A stretch of 64,000 bases of DNA from Faecalibacterium sp. (GTDB lineage: Bacteria; Bacillota; Clostridia; Oscillospirales; Ruminococcaceae), in contig JAHHRL010000004.1 of NCBI GenBank assembly GCA_020025825.1, positions 1 to 64,000 of the forward strand, written 5' to 3'. Each line of letters opens with the position of its first letter. Position 1 is the stretch's first letter. The position numbers and the translations under genes were made by a program. The notes below the pieces were generated by a model. The model saw only the letters and a program-made list of their open reading frames with translations. It had not been told where the DNA came from and made no database searches. Below are positions 62,649 through 64,000 of this stretch, piece by piece.

Positions 62649-64000
62649 TTAGTTTACTGCGGATTCGTCCAACAAGCGCCAATTGTTCATGTCAAAAATG
62701 TTATCATGAACCGTCAGCCATTTACCCGGCAAGAAGGTCGTTCCGTTATTAACGGCAACATCAAAGTCCCAACTAGCCAGAATGTATTGCTCTTTTTCAT
62801 ATTTGGGATCATTATTAATATCTTTTTGCGTAAAGGGATTTACAGGATGCTCCACCAATCCACTCGTAGCAATGGTAGGTACATCTGCATTTGTCATAAA
62901 CGTATTATCCGTTGTAAACTCATTGCTATTAAAGTCCTTTACCATCAGCAACGGGTTATAGAACATCGTATCTACCTTACTATTTTCGTCAAATATCCTA
63001 TCATCGAATTGACGTAAATCACGGCCATGATCCGCAACAATAATAATGCGTGTATTATCATACACTCCGTTTTCACGAAGGTAATCGAACCATTTGCCCA
63101 ACTGAATCATCGCAGCCATATTTACTTGGTAGTGAAGCAGCTGCTGCGAATTTTCTACAGTCATTTCTCTTCCATTTACAGTAAAGCGTTCTTTATGCAG
63201 GGCATCATATTCTGTATTGTCCACAACAGCCGCCGGCTCATATTCCGGCTCCTTCAAAATCGTAGGCTCATGGGTTGTATCATTACTAATCATCAGGAAG
63301 GTGTTTTGCGAATTATCCATTACATTTGTAATGGTATGCAAATTTCTCAGAACGTTGTAGGACTTCATAAAGACCTCATCCATTCCAGTTGCCTGAGACA
63401 TATTCAGGCGGTTTTGTACACCTATTTCAGATGCATTACCATTTCGCAACGAATTTGCTCCGTTGTAGGTACCTTCAGCATACAAAGTAGGTTGGAACAT
63501 TACCGGGGCAACTTTAAATATGCTATAGCAGAACAGATTACGATTCAATGCTTTTTCAGAGAGACCTGTTTCTTCCAACGGGAACGTTTTGTAGTTACCC
63601 ATTGTAATATACTTGTTTATATTGGGATATTCATCATAGATTGACAAATCCGGAACCCAATTATATCCTGCATACGTAGGATCACATACAGTAACTTTAT
63701 ATCCTTGTTGGTCAAAAATAACCGGCATAACCTTTAGCGCTTCATTTTGCTTATCTACCAACAACTCTTTATCACGCTTATTCATTTCAGTGGGAGTATA
63801 TTCATAGCCACCATATAAAGCTGGTGAACCAATATTGGTAAATGGGCCGTACGAAATCGTATTGGGGTAATAGGTAAAGCCTTCAAACTGTTTTGCAACC
63901 TCCGGCTTCTCCTGGAAAATATACGGAATATAACTGTTAACTGCACGGTCCATCATAATGACCATTACATTCTGGCCATTTTTGCTCAGTGAGATATTCG
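62649..64000 (-). CDS. Sulfatase/LTA-synthase-like phosphotransferase domain protein (partial)
   Basis: About 450 C-terminal residues; the frame is still open at the window edge, and the N-terminus, probably with membrane helices, lies outside. The domain is of the alkaline phosphatase superfamily as in LtaS and sulfatases: NVMVIMMDRAV near the edge, a SNDTTHEP segment and the metal-binding IIIVADHGRDLRQFDD. Such proteins transfer phosphoglycerol or phosphoethanolamine to surface glycans, or are arylsulfatases; here a surface-polymer role is more likely because YPNTISYGPFT-type segments match LtaS-like relatives. The terminator at 62602-62639 follows. Confidence 0.75.
   Translation of the reverse strand, partial: NISLSKNGQNVMVIMMDRAVNSYIPYIFQEKPEVAKQFEGFTYYPNTISYGPFTNIGSPALYGGYEYTPTEMNKRDKELLVDKQNEALKVMPVIFDQQGYKVTVCDPTYAGYNWVPDLSIYDEYPNINKYITMGNYKTFPLEETGLSEKALNRNLFCYSIFKVAPVMFQPTLYAEGTYNGANSLRNGNASEIGVQNRLNMSQATGMDEVFMKSYNVLRNLHTITNVMDNSQNTFLMISNDTTHEPTILKEPEYEPAAVVDNTEYDALHKERFTVNGREMTVENSQQLLHYQVNMAAMIQLGKWFDYLRENGVYDNTRIIIVADHGRDLRQFDDRIFDENSKVDTMFYNPLLMVKDFNSNEFTTDNTFMTNADVPTIATSGLVEHPVNPFTQKDINNDPKYEKEQYILASWDFDVAVNNGTTFLPGKWLTVHDNIFDMNNWRLLDESAVN

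Overview
The window looks like a chromosomal segment of an anaerobic Firmicute of class Clostridia, most likely an intestinal member of the Oscillospiraceae (Ruminococcaceae; Faecalibacterium, Subdoligranulum and Gemmiger are the nearest relatives I would compare). This rests on AGGAGG ribosome sites, sigma-A promoters with 17-base spacers, SpoVB/SpoVD-type proteins, a BmpA nucleoside importer, BTAD-type regulators and serine recombinases; the genus is a guess. Except for the two recombinase patches the segment is dense core genome.

Left to right: (1) 1-1.5 kb, a worn mobile patch with a shortened serine recombinase, a gene remnant and strong hairpins beside tRNA-Leu. (2) 1.6-5.7 kb, a SpoVB-like flippase, the Fe-S carrier ATPase Mrp and glutamate dehydrogenase. 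(3) 5.9-7.6 kb, a zinc-ribbon/PASTA protein whose kinase domain lacks both catalytic aspartates. (4) 7.6-15.4 kb, a nucleoside uptake and salvage group: DeoD, Cdd, BmpA, an ABC ATPase, two permeases and pyrimidine-nucleoside phosphorylase. (5) 15.5-20.6 kb, an M23 envelope protein, an RluA pseudouridine synthase, RNase P RNA, and a BlaI/BlaR1-like pair whose sensor ends in a Cys/Tyr hexapeptide repeat. (6) 20.7-32.9 kb, a dcw division and cell-wall cluster in unusual order (mraZ, rsmH, ftsL, class B PBP, murF, mraY-like, ftsW, murG, ftsQ, murE); murD is absent and the MraY homologue has lost its catalytic residues. (7) 33-40.5 kb, RNA and translation genes (rsmD, uvrC, ptsH, trmD, rimM, khpA, rpsP, ffh, ylxM). 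(8) 40.7-42.2 kb, a lytic transglycosylase and tRNA-Gln. (9) 42.4-53.5 kb, a surface-fibre locus: four TasA/CalY-like subunits, two SipW signal peptidases, a 1107-residue von Willebrand A adhesin, two membrane-anchored exported proteins, two related small proteins and a BTAD regulator. (10) 53.9-60.6 kb, a purine permease, the glycolytic run pgk-tpiA-gpmI and an exported-type peptidoglycan-binding protein. (11) 60.6-62.5 kb, a complete large serine recombinase with its small partner. (12) 62.6-64 kb, the C-terminal part of a sulfatase/LTA-synthase-like protein running off the edge.

The most unusual features are the catalytically empty MraY homologue in the mraY slot, the fibre locus with two SipW peptidases under a BTAD regulator, the hexapeptide tail on the BlaR1-like sensor and the PASTA pseudokinase. 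No CRISPR array, rRNA operon or prophage was seen.
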